Of a stretch of DNA of 39,236 nt, positions 1-7,429 are shown piece after piece. The position numbers and the translations under genes are program-made. The notes under the pieces were generated by a model that made no database searches, was not told where the DNA came from, and was given only the letters and a program-made list of their open reading frames with translations. Position 1 is the stretch's first letter; each line of letters opens with the position of its first letter. Source of the stretch: Nitrosopumilales archaeon (GTDB lineage Archaea > Thermoproteota > Nitrososphaeria > Nitrososphaerales > Nitrosopumilaceae). The stretch is from assembly GCA_016276965.1 (NCBI GenBank), contig JADNRU010000007.1:1-39236 (forward strand), read 5' to 3'.

Positions 1-81
1 TTGCTGAACGAATTAAGGAGCTTGAAAAAGAATAATCTCGACGTGCCCCCTGCCCTTCGAGCTCCAATTTTCTTTTTTTAA
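1..81 (+). CDS. C-terminal fragment of a truncated gene (frame uncertain)
   Basis: The window opens inside what looks like the end of a gene. Frame 1 reads to a TAA at 79-81 and ends in LDVPPALRAPIFFF. Bases 40-70 are much richer in GC than the intergenic DNA nearby, which favours coding here. The peptide DVPPALR loosely resembles the D-[IV]-P-x-x-L-R tail of FtsZ-type proteins, but this is too short to name the gene. Frame 3 instead gives a charged helical end (AERIKELEKE) stopping at 35, so the frame is not settled. The downstream methyltransferase gene is convergent, with its stop 5 nt away. Confidence 0.35.
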   Translation: MLNELRSLKKNNLDVPPALRAPIFFF

Positions 82-85
82 AAAA

Positions 86-709
86 CTATGATTTTTTCAT
101 AACAATGAACAATGCTTTTGGAAATTGATCCAGAGTTCCTTTGAAAACACTATCTTTGATACTTTGTATCTCAAAGTCATTACTGAAAATATCAATTATT
201 TGCTGCTTTGAGAATTTATGGGGCACTTCGTTATCTGGCAAATTTTTTTCTTCAATGCTCATACATTTTAAGAATAATTTTCCATTATTCTTCAAAATTC
301 GTTTGATTTGTTTAACATATTTCGGTCTTTGTGAAACATCAAATACGTGAAAGCAACCCCTATCAAAAATATAGTCAAATTCATTATCTGGCAGTTTTGA
401 ATTCAAAAAATCATCTGTTAGAAAATTAACCTTGTTTGATAGTGTTTTTGCTTTTTCTATTGCATTTTCTGATAAATCAGTTCCAGTTACATCAAAACCT
501 CGTTTTGCTAACTGATTTGCCTGTGTTCCTGGACCAGTCCCAAGATCTAAGAATCTTCCTTTGCTGAGGTTTCTTGATATGATTTCATTTTCTAAATCAT
601 TATCTAAGTTCTTCTCATACCAGGGCATCTTCTCTACTTCATTATCATTGTAGTAAGTGTTCCAGTCTGAAAATTTATCTTTGAAATCCTTCAATGTCAT
701 GTTGTTCAC
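86..709 (-). CDS. Class I SAM-dependent methyltransferase
   Basis: This is a 207-residue soluble Rossmann-fold methyltransferase. SAM-binding motif I is LDLGTGPG at residues 54-61. The acidic residue that binds the ribose follows in GTDLS (D78), and a motif-IV-like stretch FDRGCFHVFD lies near residues 114-124. The whole protein is one methyltransferase domain with a short N-terminal WNTYY segment, as in TehB/thiopurine-methyltransferase-like small-molecule enzymes. The substrate cannot be told from sequence. It is convergent with the fragment at the window start and divergent from the membrane-protein pair beginning at 822, so it is probably transcribed alone. Confidence 0.85.
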   Translation of the reverse strand: MNNMTLKDFKDKFSDWNTYYNDNEVEKMPWYEKNLDNDLENEIISRNLSKGRFLDLGTGPGTQANQLAKRGFDVTGTDLSENAIEKAKTLSNKVNFLTDDFLNSKLPDNEFDYIFDRGCFHVFDVSQRPKYVKQIKRILKNNGKLFLKCMSIEEKNLPDNEVPHKFSKQQIIDIFSNDFEIQSIKDSVFKGTLDQFPKALFIVMKKS

Positions 710-821
710 GTTTTAGGAAGCTTCAAAAAAGCTTTTGCAAATTAGCCTAATCCTTTTTTGTGTAAAACCATTACAAAAATTAACTGAATTTTATAAAAAA
801 GCTGAAAAGCTTCGTTTAATC

Positions 822-1349
822 ATGACATTTGGTTTAGAGACAGTATTTCTTGAGACAGCAGATGTACGGGCTGAGCATTTCGCTGTTGGGGCTGCAGTAA
901 TTGCAGCATTAGTGGGCTTCATTATACCATATATTTACACGCGAAGAAATACATCCCTTTGGGGACATATAGAACTTGCAAGAATTTTCGATGGACCCAA
1001 ATTCTCTGGGGGAAGCAAGAAGCTGCGCTCAAAATATGAAGAAGGTCAAGAGGTTTCTGAGGATGATTTGAGGTTAGCTGCAGAACAAGTTCGTTCAGAG
1101 CTTGTTGTTGTTATGGCAATGATTCAGACAGGTTTAGCTAAGAAAAAACGTGTTTTTAATGATCATTCAGATACTATTGTTAAAACGATTGATTCTTACA
1201 GAAAATACCTTGAGGAATTTGAATCCAGATTATATGGGGGGGAATCTGATCCAGTGTTTTCAGAATTTGAGATTCCTCTTAAAAGATTCTACAATACCGC
1301 TCAGCAGTGGATAAAAGAAGGTAAATTGGTAAAATCGGTGAAAGATTAG
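822..1349 (+). CDS. Membrane-anchored helical protein, paralogue 1
   Basis: I do not recognise this family. I chose the ATG at 822 (175 aa) over an upstream in-frame ATG at 735, because it matches the length and architecture of the next gene. The N-terminal half has one transmembrane helix (about residues 18-40, VGAAVIAALVGFIIPYIYT) followed by an RR pair. A mainly helical cytoplasmic domain of about 130 residues follows, containing AAEQVRSELVVVMAMIQTGL. It ends 1 nt before the second paralogue, so the two are almost certainly co-transcribed. The function is unknown; a signalling or scaffold role is only a guess. Confidence 0.75.
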   Translation: MTFGLETVFLETADVRAEHFAVGAAVIAALVGFIIPYIYTRRNTSLWGHIELARIFDGPKFSGGSKKLRSKYEEGQEVSEDDLRLAAEQVRSELVVVMAMIQTGLAKKKRVFNDHSDTIVKTIDSYRKYLEEFESRLYGGESDPVFSEFEIPLKRFYNTAQQWIKEGKLVKSVKD

Positions 1350-1350
1350 T

Positions 1351-1887
1351 TTGGTAAATTACGAGCTAGGACCTCTAGCACCATATGTAACAGATCCTGA
1401 ATGGCAATTTGTTGGAATGGCAATCGCAATGGGCCTTACTGCTTTTGCATTTTTTTATCCAACATATTTTTCTCGAAGACAGAATATGGGAAGAGGATTA
1501 ACCGAAGCGATTAGAATTCTAGAAGCAGATGATTCATGGAGAGCAAGACGTATTCTTATCTTAAAATACGACGAAAAACTCGTACCAAATGAAAAGAATT
1601 TAAAAAACAGTGCTGAAAAAGTTCGAAACGATCTGTTAATGATACAAAGTTGGATAGAAGAGAAAGGCCTTCCAACGAAGGTTTTACAAGAACTATATTC
1701 AGGTATTTTTGTAAAAATGATAGAAGTTTATGTAAAATTCATGGAAGAGTTTTATCCCACTGCTCAAATTGAACGCCCTATTAGAAAACTTTTCAAAAGT
1801 TCCTATAGGTATCATAAACACCAATCAAAAACTACAAGAGTAATGGAAGATGCGGCATTGAATTTATGGGATAAACTTGGATTATAG
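1351..1887 (+). CDS. Membrane-anchored helical protein, paralogue 2
   Basis: This 178-residue protein starts with TTG one base after the previous stop. It has the same plan as its neighbour: a short outside N-terminus, one transmembrane helix (about residues 19-41), SRRQ at the membrane edge, then a helical cytoplasmic domain. The block SAEKVRNDLLMIQSWIEEKGL matches AAEQVRSELVVVMAMIQTGL of paralogue 1, and both end in a segment with F-x-x-x-Y and basic residues. The pair looks like a tandem duplication that has diverged. The function is unknown. The convergent methyltransferase gene stops 4 nt downstream. Confidence 0.75.
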   Translation: MVNYELGPLAPYVTDPEWQFVGMAIAMGLTAFAFFYPTYFSRRQNMGRGLTEAIRILEADDSWRARRILILKYDEKLVPNEKNLKNSAEKVRNDLLMIQSWIEEKGLPTKVLQELYSGIFVKMIEVYVKFMEEFYPTAQIERPIRKLFKSSYRYHKHQSKTTRVMEDAALNLWDKLGL

Positions 1888-1891
1888 AAAT

Positions 1892-2698
1892 TTACTTTTT
1901 AATTTCAATTAAAATATTCTCATCTTCCCATTTGATGTTTTCCAAATCATCAAAGTTGTTTCTGATGTTTTGTTCAAATGTTTTAATTGATTTTTTAAAG
2001 GTATCCTCACTATACAAACTAAAGGTGGAATAATGCTTATTTTTTGCCTTTTCTAAAAGCTGAGCTAAGCTAAATGTTCTGTTATAACCAAATATCTTCT
2101 TGGAATGAATCCTCATGTCTGATTGTTGAATAATTTTTTTGATTTGATCAAATTCATACAAACGATTTTCAATTTCTATAAACAAAGGAAAATGTTTTCC
2201 CCAGATGCTTCTAAAATTTTGATTTCTCAAGCGGGTATATATGAAAAAATGGCCCTCTTCTTTGAGTGCTCTTGATACTTCGGCAAAAAATTTCAGAAGA
2301 TCAAAATGATGAATTGCATTAAATGTTGTAATGCAATCAATAGATTCAGTCTCTAATGGCAATCTTGATGCATTTCCTTGACGAATACAAAAGCCATCCA
2401 TCCTGTTTTGATTAAAGTAGTCTACCAAGCTTTTTAACATATCTTCATTTGAATCAACACAATGAATAAAACATTCATTGCCAAGGTTTTTCAAAAGCTC
2501 TAAGGAATATCTTCCATCACCGCATCCAATATCTGCAATACTTTTTACAGATTTTCCATTAAGTTGATTTTTAATAAATAAAATCGGTTCAGAGTCAGTT
2601 ATACGTAAGCTTCTATACTTTGAAGCAATTTTTGAAAAATGATTGTATGTATGTTCTTCAACTAATTCAATTTCTTTTAGAGGATATTTTGGAATCAT
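1892..2698 (-). CDS. Class I SAM-dependent methyltransferase (Methyltransf_11 type)
   Basis: This is a 268-residue cytosolic methyltransferase. Motif I is ADIGCGDG at residues 55-62, the acidic residue after strand 2 is in CVDSNEDML (D82), and the region SIDCITTFNAIHHF (119-132) is a typical UbiE/Methyltransf_11 motif. The last 100 residues form a variable substrate-binding part and show no further motif. Small-molecule or lipid methylation is likely from the family, but the substrate is unknown. It is not closely similar to the methyltransferase at 86-709. The ATG at 2698 is preceded by AT-rich intergenic DNA. Confidence 0.85.
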   Translation of the reverse strand: MIPKYPLKEIELVEEHTYNHFSKIASKYRSLRITDSEPILFIKNQLNGKSVKSIADIGCGDGRYSLELLKNLGNECFIHCVDSNEDMLKSLVDYFNQNRMDGFCIRQGNASRLPLETESIDCITTFNAIHHFDLLKFFAEVSRALKEEGHFFIYTRLRNQNFRSIWGKHFPLFIEIENRLYEFDQIKKIIQQSDMRIHSKKIFGYNRTFSLAQLLEKAKNKHYSTFSLYSEDTFKKSIKTFEQNIRNNFDDLENIKWEDENILIEIKK

Positions 2699-2801
2699 AA
2701 GAATACTCTAAAATGTCAGAAGTGGCCTTTTAACTGTTAGTAATTATCATTTAAGTCTAGGTAGGTAATATCAATAAATACTGGTAAAAATCAGTTCTTG
2801 T

Positions 2802-2936
2802 ATGACAAGTATGAAATGCGTATCGTGCGGAATTGGATTCTTTTCTCCCACGGGTTCAAACAAATGTTCTAGGTGTGCAGATAAAGAAGCACACAACACC
2901 GAAGAAAGTCATGATTCTTGTGGTTGCGGGCATTAA
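2802..2936 (+). CDS. Very small Cys-rich (zinc-ribbon-like) protein
   Basis: This 44-residue open frame starts at ATG 2802; a second ATG at 2811 would give 41 residues. It encodes MKCVSCGIGFFSP, then CSRC 15 residues on, and ends in SCGCGH. The two CxxC pairs (C6/C9 and C22/C25) fit a zinc ribbon, and the terminal C-G-C-G-H could bind a metal too. The density of CxxC motifs and the clean start and stop argue for a real gene, though it is short. It stands alone between two minus-strand genes. The function is unknown. Confidence 0.6.
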   Translation: MTSMKCVSCGIGFFSPTGSNKCSRCADKEAHNTEESHDSCGCGH

Positions 2937-2983
2937 CATTAAAAATAGATTAAAACAATATTTCGACTAAAATGATCAATAAT

Positions 2984-3175
2984 TTACTTGTGCTTTTTAA
3001 CTTGTTCAGAAGACAATGTGTCAATCAATCTTAAGGGATTTATCAAATCCTCGGCTACCTCATAAAGCATTCCTTCTCCATTTTTCAATTCATGAATAAA
3101 TTGGTCACCAGACTTAACAATAATCATACTATTATATGCCCCAATTTTGGTATCGCCTTTTGAAATCAATATCAT
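2984..3175 (-). CDS. Small conserved-looking hypothetical protein (possible frameshifted partner of the upstream ORF)
   Basis: I place the start at the ATG at 3175 (63 aa), because residues upstream in this frame look like a hydrophobic shadow of the overlapping Cys/His-rich frame. The protein reads as compact alpha/beta with ISKGDTKIGAYNS, SGDQFIHELKNGEG and EVAEDLINPLRLIDTL. No family is recognised. Its 5' end overlaps the 3' end of the ORF at 3132-3329 by 44 nt in another frame. The pair may therefore be two translationally coupled genes or one gene broken by a frameshift. Confidence 0.5.
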   Translation of the reverse strand: MILISKGDTKIGAYNSMIIVKSGDQFIHELKNGEGMLYEVAEDLINPLRLIDTLSSEQVKKHK

Positions 3176-3329
3176 TTGTTGTTTTGGAATTTTTTCCAAA
3201 AATTGTCCTTGTATTGTGATGAATGTTATATGGATGAAAACATTCGTCACCAATATGTACATGTTTTCTATGATCAGACATTTTGCATTGTGAATAATCA
3301 CAATTACATGCACGTATTACTTTTGACAC
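3132..3329 (-). CDS. Small Cys/His-rich protein (putative metal binder)
   Basis: This is a 65-residue ORF whose first 40 residues are rich in Cys and His: C8, C10 and C15 in CNCDYSQC, then DHRKHVHIGDECFHP and HH. Such a cluster suggests zinc or iron binding. The last 25 residues (TRTIFGKNSKTTND onward) look less constrained. They lie over the start of the other-frame ORF at 2984-3175. If a frameshift joined the two frames, the product would be about 105 residues with a metal-binding head and an alpha/beta tail. No function is recognised. Confidence 0.5.
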   Translation of the reverse strand: MSKVIRACNCDYSQCKMSDHRKHVHIGDECFHPYNIHHNTRTIFGKNSKTTNDIDFKRRYQNWGI

Positions 3330-3476
3330 GGTATACTAATCGTCTTCATTAATTTTAAACGATATGAAAATTAGTTTGCACTAATTTTCTTAATTCTCAT
3401 TCTATAGAATCAGAATTTAGAATAACCATTGAGATTGTTATCTAAGTTTATTTAATTTGAGAGTCTAAAAAATACA

Positions 3477-3788
3477 ATGTCACAAACATTAGAAACAGAA
3501 AACAAAAAACTATGGATTTTAGTTAGCTCATTGAAAGAAACTGCAACTAGCGATGATCTACAAAGAATCACTCCGTCTGTGAGTACTCTTTTCGATCAAT
3601 GGTATTCTAGAGGAAAATTCGTTTTGTCTGGTCCACTTGACAACAATACAACAGGGCTAGCGATTTTTGAAGCCACAGAAAATGAAGCAAAACAACTTCT
3701 TGAAGAGCAAAAACGTGCTTCTTCAGATGCTCTGGATTCCTACATATATCAGTGGGATGCACTACCGTTTCTTTCACTGCTAAACTAA
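3477..3788 (+). CDS. YCII-related domain protein
   Basis: This is a 103-residue single-domain protein. The core W-I-L-V-S, then LFDQWYSRGKFVLSGPLD, then GLAIFEATENEAKQLLEE follows the YCII ferredoxin-like fold: a report strand, a helix, an F-x-x-S-G-P turn, and a strand followed by a helix. YCII proteins are small dimeric putative enzymes of mostly unknown substrate. An AT-rich box (TTTATTTAA near 3447-3456) lies about 25 nt before the ATG, consistent with a leaderless transcript. The 3' end overlaps the convergent small ORF at 3780-3944 by 9 nt. Confidence 0.75.
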   Translation: MSQTLETENKKLWILVSSLKETATSDDLQRITPSVSTLFDQWYSRGKFVLSGPLDNNTTGLAIFEATENEAKQLLEEQKRASSDALDSYIYQWDALPFLSLLN

Positions 3789-3944
3789 TCTATTTTTTTT
3801 ATTTTTTCGTAATTTTTCTTGTTCATTGAGTGCGTCTTTAAGCTCCTTATATTGTCGATTAAGTTGAATCTTTGTTTCTCTAATTTGACTTGAAATCCAA
3901 ATAATCTTCTTCTGAATTATCTGGTCTTCTTTATGAAAATCCAT
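3780..3944 (-). CDS. Very small coiled-coil protein
   Basis: This 54-residue frame starts at ATG 3944 and ends at TAG 3780-3782. It overlaps the tail of the convergent YCII gene. The peptide is highly charged and predicted to be one long helix: MDFHKEDQIIQKKIIWISS, then QIRETKIQLNRQYKELKD and EQEKLRKNKK. Heptad-like spacing of I, I, L, L suggests a short coiled coil. Its codon use resembles that of neighbouring genes. The function is unknown. It could be a chance frame, but a helical low-bias frame with a proper start is moderately convincing. Confidence 0.5.
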   Translation of the reverse strand: MDFHKEDQIIQKKIIWISSQIRETKIQLNRQYKELKDALNEQEKLRKNKKNRLV

Positions 3945-4015
3945 TGATTTTCATAGATCTTGGACCTTTCTATTTTTTATTAATTATTGAAATTACTAAT
4001 TTAGCGAAATTGGAA

Positions 4016-4089
4016 CGGGTCTAGTGGGATTCGGACCCACGACAACCGGATTAAAAGTCCGGTGCGCTACCTGGCTGCGCCATAGACCC
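4016..4089 (-). tRNA. tRNA-Lys (anticodon TTT)
   Basis: Acceptor GGGTCTA (4083-4089) pairs with TAGACCC (complement of 4017-4023), and the discriminator is G. The anticodon stem CCGGA/TCCGG encloses loop CTTTTAA, giving TTT (Lys). The T loop reads TTCGAATC-like (GGTCCGAATCCC on the RNA strand). CCA is not encoded. There is no intron. A TATA-like AAATTATAC lies about 25 nt upstream on the same strand (around 4108-4117). Confidence 0.95.
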
Positions 4090-4182
4090 TCTGCCAACTT
4101 GTTTTCGTGTATAATTTAGTCTTTTACAGAATTTTTTGTTTTAAGGAAAGTTTAAACTGGTATTTTCTTTTTGACAAATCGT

Positions 4183-4260
4183 GCCCTTGTAGTATAGCCC
4201 GGTCTAGAATTCGGCCCTGTCACGGCTGAGACGCGTGTTCAAATCCCGCCGAGGGCGCCA
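4183..4260 (+). tRNA. tRNA-Asp (anticodon GTC), CCA encoded
   Basis: Acceptor GCCCTTG pairs with CGAGGGC (one G-T pair), the discriminator is G, and CCA is encoded at 4258-4260. The anticodon stem CGGCC/GGCTG holds loop CTGTCAC, giving GTC (Asp). The T arm GCGTG-TTCAAAT-CCCGC has one apparent T-C mismatch. A TTTAAA box at 4151-4156 sits about 27 nt upstream. The gene ends exactly at the base before the stop codon of the convergent phosphatase gene (4261). Confidence 0.93.
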
Positions 4261-5061
4261 TCATTTTTTTACTTGCGACATTACATCATGAAGAATTTTT
4301 TCATTTGCAGCAGCAATAAATGACAATCTAGTTTGGTAGCTCAAATCTGAATCAAGTGGTTTCAAATTAGCATCAAGCATTAATCCGCCTGCTTCTTTAA
4401 TCAACAAATAACCTGCAGCTATATCCTGAATTCTAATTTTGTCTCTCCAATCTATGAATATGTCAAATAATCCACGTGCAAAAAATGCCATTTCAAGAGC
4501 ATTAGCTCCAAAATGTCTAGTGTGATTATGACTTTTAAAAATAAGTTGTAATCGTTTTACTAATTCTGGTGAAGCTCCAGACATGTTAATTCCCACAATT
4601 CTATAGATTGGTTCTTTTTCTTGAACATGAATTTTTCTTTCATTTAGGAATGCTCCTTTTCCTTGTGAAGCCCAATATTGGTCACCAGAAGAAAGGTCCG
4701 TTACTACTCCATCTGTAATTGAACTAATTTTATCATCAGTAGCAAATGCTAATGAGCAACAAAAAAACGGTATTCCTCTTACAGCATTTGCCGAACCATC
4801 TATTGCATCCATTATTACAAATCCTCTTGGATTTTTTGATAACTCAACGCGTCCACATTCTTCACCCAGAACAATGCACTCAAAATTAATTTCTTTAAAA
4901 TAATCAAGAACGGTTTTTTCTGCAACGATATCGATTTTTCTTGAGATATCTCCACCTGCGCCTCTTCCATAATCTCCTGCAGCATCACTTGTGCCTGCCA
5001 AGTTTTTTACATTCTCAAATACCCTCTTTGATGCTTCTTGCAAAACATCAATTACTTCCAT
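4261..5061 (-). CDS. Inositol monophosphatase / fructose-1,6-bisphosphatase family phosphatase
   Basis: This 266-residue protein belongs to the metal-dependent IMPase/FBPase superfamily, which hydrolyses sugar or inositol phosphate monoesters. The signature residues are all present: GEE (66-68), the metal-binding D-A-I-D-G-S (85-90, the usual DxIDGT/S), and the C-terminal RIQDIAAG (210-217, the usual WDxAAG with W replaced). KIDIVAEK (42-49) is the usual N-terminal D-x-x-x-E region. Archaeal members often act on both inositol-1-phosphate and fructose-1,6-bisphosphate, so either substrate is possible. The stop codon abuts the 3' CCA of tRNA-Asp. Confidence 0.88.
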   Translation of the reverse strand: MEVIDVLQEASKRVFENVKNLAGTSDAAGDYGRGAGGDISRKIDIVAEKTVLDYFKEINFECIVLGEECGRVELSKNPRGFVIMDAIDGSANAVRGIPFFCCSLAFATDDKISSITDGVVTDLSSGDQYWASQGKGAFLNERKIHVQEKEPIYRIVGINMSGASPELVKRLQLIFKSHNHTRHFGANALEMAFFARGLFDIFIDWRDKIRIQDIAAGYLLIKEAGGLMLDANLKPLDSDLSYQTRLSFIAAANEKILHDVMSQVKK

Positions 5062-5147
5062 ACTCTGTTTGGATTTTTTTTCGTAATTTAAGTGGAAGAA
5101 AAAAAATTCTTTGAAAGCATAAATAACAAGAAGCGAGTTGAGCGATT

Positions 5148-6263
5148 GTGAGTGGAAAGGATCAATCTGTAATTAGCAAAGAGGCTTTAATGGGAACAAA
5201 ACCAGGCAAACAAATAATCAAACAAGGTTTGTTCAAAAAAAAAGGCTACAAGCTTTTCAAACGATACAAAGAAGAAGCAGAAAACGAATTTCCAAATTTT
5301 GCACAAAGATTCACAAAAGATTTGTTACAAGAAATTAAGGCAGATAATACTCCCAACTCAACTCAACAAGAATTTGCAAAAGAAGTGGGCTCTAATGAAA
5401 TCATCTTAGAAGAATCCCAAATTGATAGTATAAAATCAAATTTAGAAAAACCAGAAATTTTAAAAGACCGTGTTCTAAGAATTCTAAATTCTAATTTTGT
5501 TAAAATGACATTTCCCGTATTTAACGCACTTTACGATTCGGCTGGAGAATTTTTTGGTACAACTGATCCTGAAATGAGACAAAATTTGGTTGATGGCCAT
5601 ATTATTGCAATTGATCTTAGTGAACCAATGGATAGAATTGTAGACAAAGATGAGGATTTGGAATACTTGGATGATTACAAACTAATGAATCCTTACATTT
5701 TGAAAATAGCACGTGACAAAATTTCCAAAGGAGGAGAAGAGGTTCTAAAAGCCTTTGAAGAAGGATTCAAGGATGCTAGATTAGGTCAGGATATTGATAC
5801 TAAATTAAAATCAAAACCTACCAATATTACTGAAGAGGAAATGAATCAATGTTACAAAAAATATCGTGCAGTCATGGGAACTGCAGGACGAAATATGGCC
5901 CTCGCAAAACCACCCCTTGGAGAAATTTTTTACATTGGAATGGCACGTGCTGCTGAATGTGTAGGATGTGGAAATGAAATAGAAGACACAATAAAAAACA
6001 AATTTGTCAAAATCCCATCATGGCCTCTTTATTATTCTCTTCTTGCAGGTGATGTTAAAAAAGGATTTGAGATAACAATGGAAAAAAGTAATCTGTATTT
6101 GAGTGATGCAAGACTAGCACTAGAATTATTGCCAGATAAATTCTCACATCGCGAATTTCTCGAATTTCTATTTCTAACTGTAGAACACTACAACCATTTT
6201 TGGTATAATCAGCTTCAAAAAGCCAATATCTGGTCTGAACTATCTTCCAATCTTCCCAAGTGA
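5148..6263 (+). CDS. Conserved hypothetical protein upstream of rfcL
   Basis: This is a 371-residue protein that I do not recognise. It starts with GTG at 5148, about 23 nt after an AT box (ATAAATAAC around 5119-5127), which suggests a leaderless message. It is soluble and mostly helical. The N-terminus is basic (GLFKKKGYKLFKRYKEEAE), an acidic linker lies near 60-110, and a conserved-looking core spans about 110-370. One CVGC pair occurs at residues 271-274, after the GTAGRNMALAKPPLGE motif. No enzyme signature is visible. It is 5 nt upstream of rfcL and so probably co-transcribed, which makes a replication or repair role conceivable but unproven. Confidence 0.8.
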   Translation: MSGKDQSVISKEALMGTKPGKQIIKQGLFKKKGYKLFKRYKEEAENEFPNFAQRFTKDLLQEIKADNTPNSTQQEFAKEVGSNEIILEESQIDSIKSNLEKPEILKDRVLRILNSNFVKMTFPVFNALYDSAGEFFGTTDPEMRQNLVDGHIIAIDLSEPMDRIVDKDEDLEYLDDYKLMNPYILKIARDKISKGGEEVLKAFEEGFKDARLGQDIDTKLKSKPTNITEEEMNQCYKKYRAVMGTAGRNMALAKPPLGEIFYIGMARAAECVGCGNEIEDTIKNKFVKIPSWPLYYSLLAGDVKKGFEITMEKSNLYLSDARLALELLPDKFSHREFLEFLFLTVEHYNHFWYNQLQKANIWSELSSNLPK

Positions 6264-6268
6264 TCTAA

Positions 6269-7429
6269 ATGATGTGGTCAGAAAAATACCGACCTCAAAG
6301 CATCGCTGATATGGTAGGAAATGAAGAAGCACGGACTGCTTTTGTAGAATGGTTTGCCAAATGGAAAAAGGGAACTAAACCTCTCCTTTTAGTTGGTCCT
6401 CCCGGAATTGGAAAAACTACACTAGCAAATTTAGCTTCAAAACAATTTGGATATGATATGATTGGTCTTAATGCAAGTGATATTAGAAATAAACAACGAA
6501 TACAAGAAATGTTAAGTCCTGTTCTTAGTAATTTGAGTATTTTTGGCAAACAAATGATTTTTGTTGATGAAGTTGATGGAATTCATGGAAGATCAGATTT
6601 TGGGGGAGTTGAAGGATTAATTAAAATTCTAAAGGAGCCCACCGTTCCAATAATTCTAGCTGCAAATTCAGAAACCTCTGATAAGATGAAAGGTATCAAA
6701 AAAGTTGTAAAAACAATTCATCTAAAACCACTCCCTCCAAGACTTTTACAACTTTATCTTCAAAAAATTCTCAAAAATGAAAATGCAAAACTTGGGCTCG
6801 GTTCCATTATTAAAATCATAATTAACTCTAGAGGTGATCTTCGTTCAATGATAAATTCTTCTCAGGTACTTGTTACTGGATTTGAGCCATCAACTGAAAG
6901 GTCCTTTGAGCGTCTAAATGTAGAGGATGGAATAAATGCATTTTTTAAAGCAAATTCGAAAGATGAAGCTAGAATTGTACTCTATTCTTTACGAATAGAC
7001 CCGCGAGAAAAAATTAACGCGTTTTACTCTAGTGTGATAACTAGCAACATTTCACAAATAGAGATGGAAAAAATGTTACAGGTTCTTTCAGAAGCTGATC
7101 TTTTGTATGGCAGAATTATGAAAACTCAGGAATGGAGACTCTTAAGATACCTTGATAATATTTTGCTAAAGTTATATCAAAAAGATATCTCAATTAGATA
7201 TACAAAATATAATCTATCTTGGCCACTTCTTAATCGATTACGTTGGGATGGTAGAAGTATCAAATCACTAGCAAATGTTTTTGCAAAAAAAATGCACATT
7301 TCAAAAAGTACGTTTGCTACATTTTATTTTCCATTCATTCTATTTTGTATGAAAAATAAAAAATTAGAATTGGAAATAGACGATACCTTAACAGAACTTC
7401 TTGAAAAGGAGATGAAATTGTTAAAATGA
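6269..7429 (+). CDS. rfcL: Replication factor C large subunit
   Basis: This is the AAA+ large subunit of the archaeal clamp loader, which opens and loads PCNA at primer ends with four small subunits. The N-terminus WSEKYRPQSIADMVGNEEA is the RFC box. Walker A is GPPGIGKT (43-50), Walker B with DEVDG ends near 104, and ILAANSE (129-135) is the sensor-1 strand. At 386 residues it is shorter than many archaeal RfcL proteins. The C-terminus (TELLEKEMKLLK) shows no obvious PCNA-interacting Q-x-x-[IL]-x-x-F-F box. The small subunit is not in this window. The ATGA junction overlaps the next gene by 4 nt, indicating translational coupling. Confidence 0.93.
   Translation: MMWSEKYRPQSIADMVGNEEARTAFVEWFAKWKKGTKPLLLVGPPGIGKTTLANLASKQFGYDMIGLNASDIRNKQRIQEMLSPVLSNLSIFGKQMIFVDEVDGIHGRSDFGGVEGLIKILKEPTVPIILAANSETSDKMKGIKKVVKTIHLKPLPPRLLQLYLQKILKNENAKLGLGSIIKIIINSRGDLRSMINSSQVLVTGFEPSTERSFERLNVEDGINAFFKANSKDEARIVLYSLRIDPREKINAFYSSVITSNISQIEMEKMLQVLSEADLLYGRIMKTQEWRLLRYLDNILLKLYQKDISIRYTKYNLSWPLLNRLRWDGRSIKSLANVFAKKMHISKSTFATFYFPFILFCMKNKKLELEIDDTLTELLEKEMKLLK

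Noticed and set aside
141-350. Plus-strand 69-aa frame within the first methyltransferase
   Set aside because: It lies wholly antisense to a gene with clear SAM motifs and shows no domain of its own.
6295-6549. Minus-strand 84-aa frame inside rfcL
   Set aside because: It is a shadow of the Walker A and B region of rfcL.
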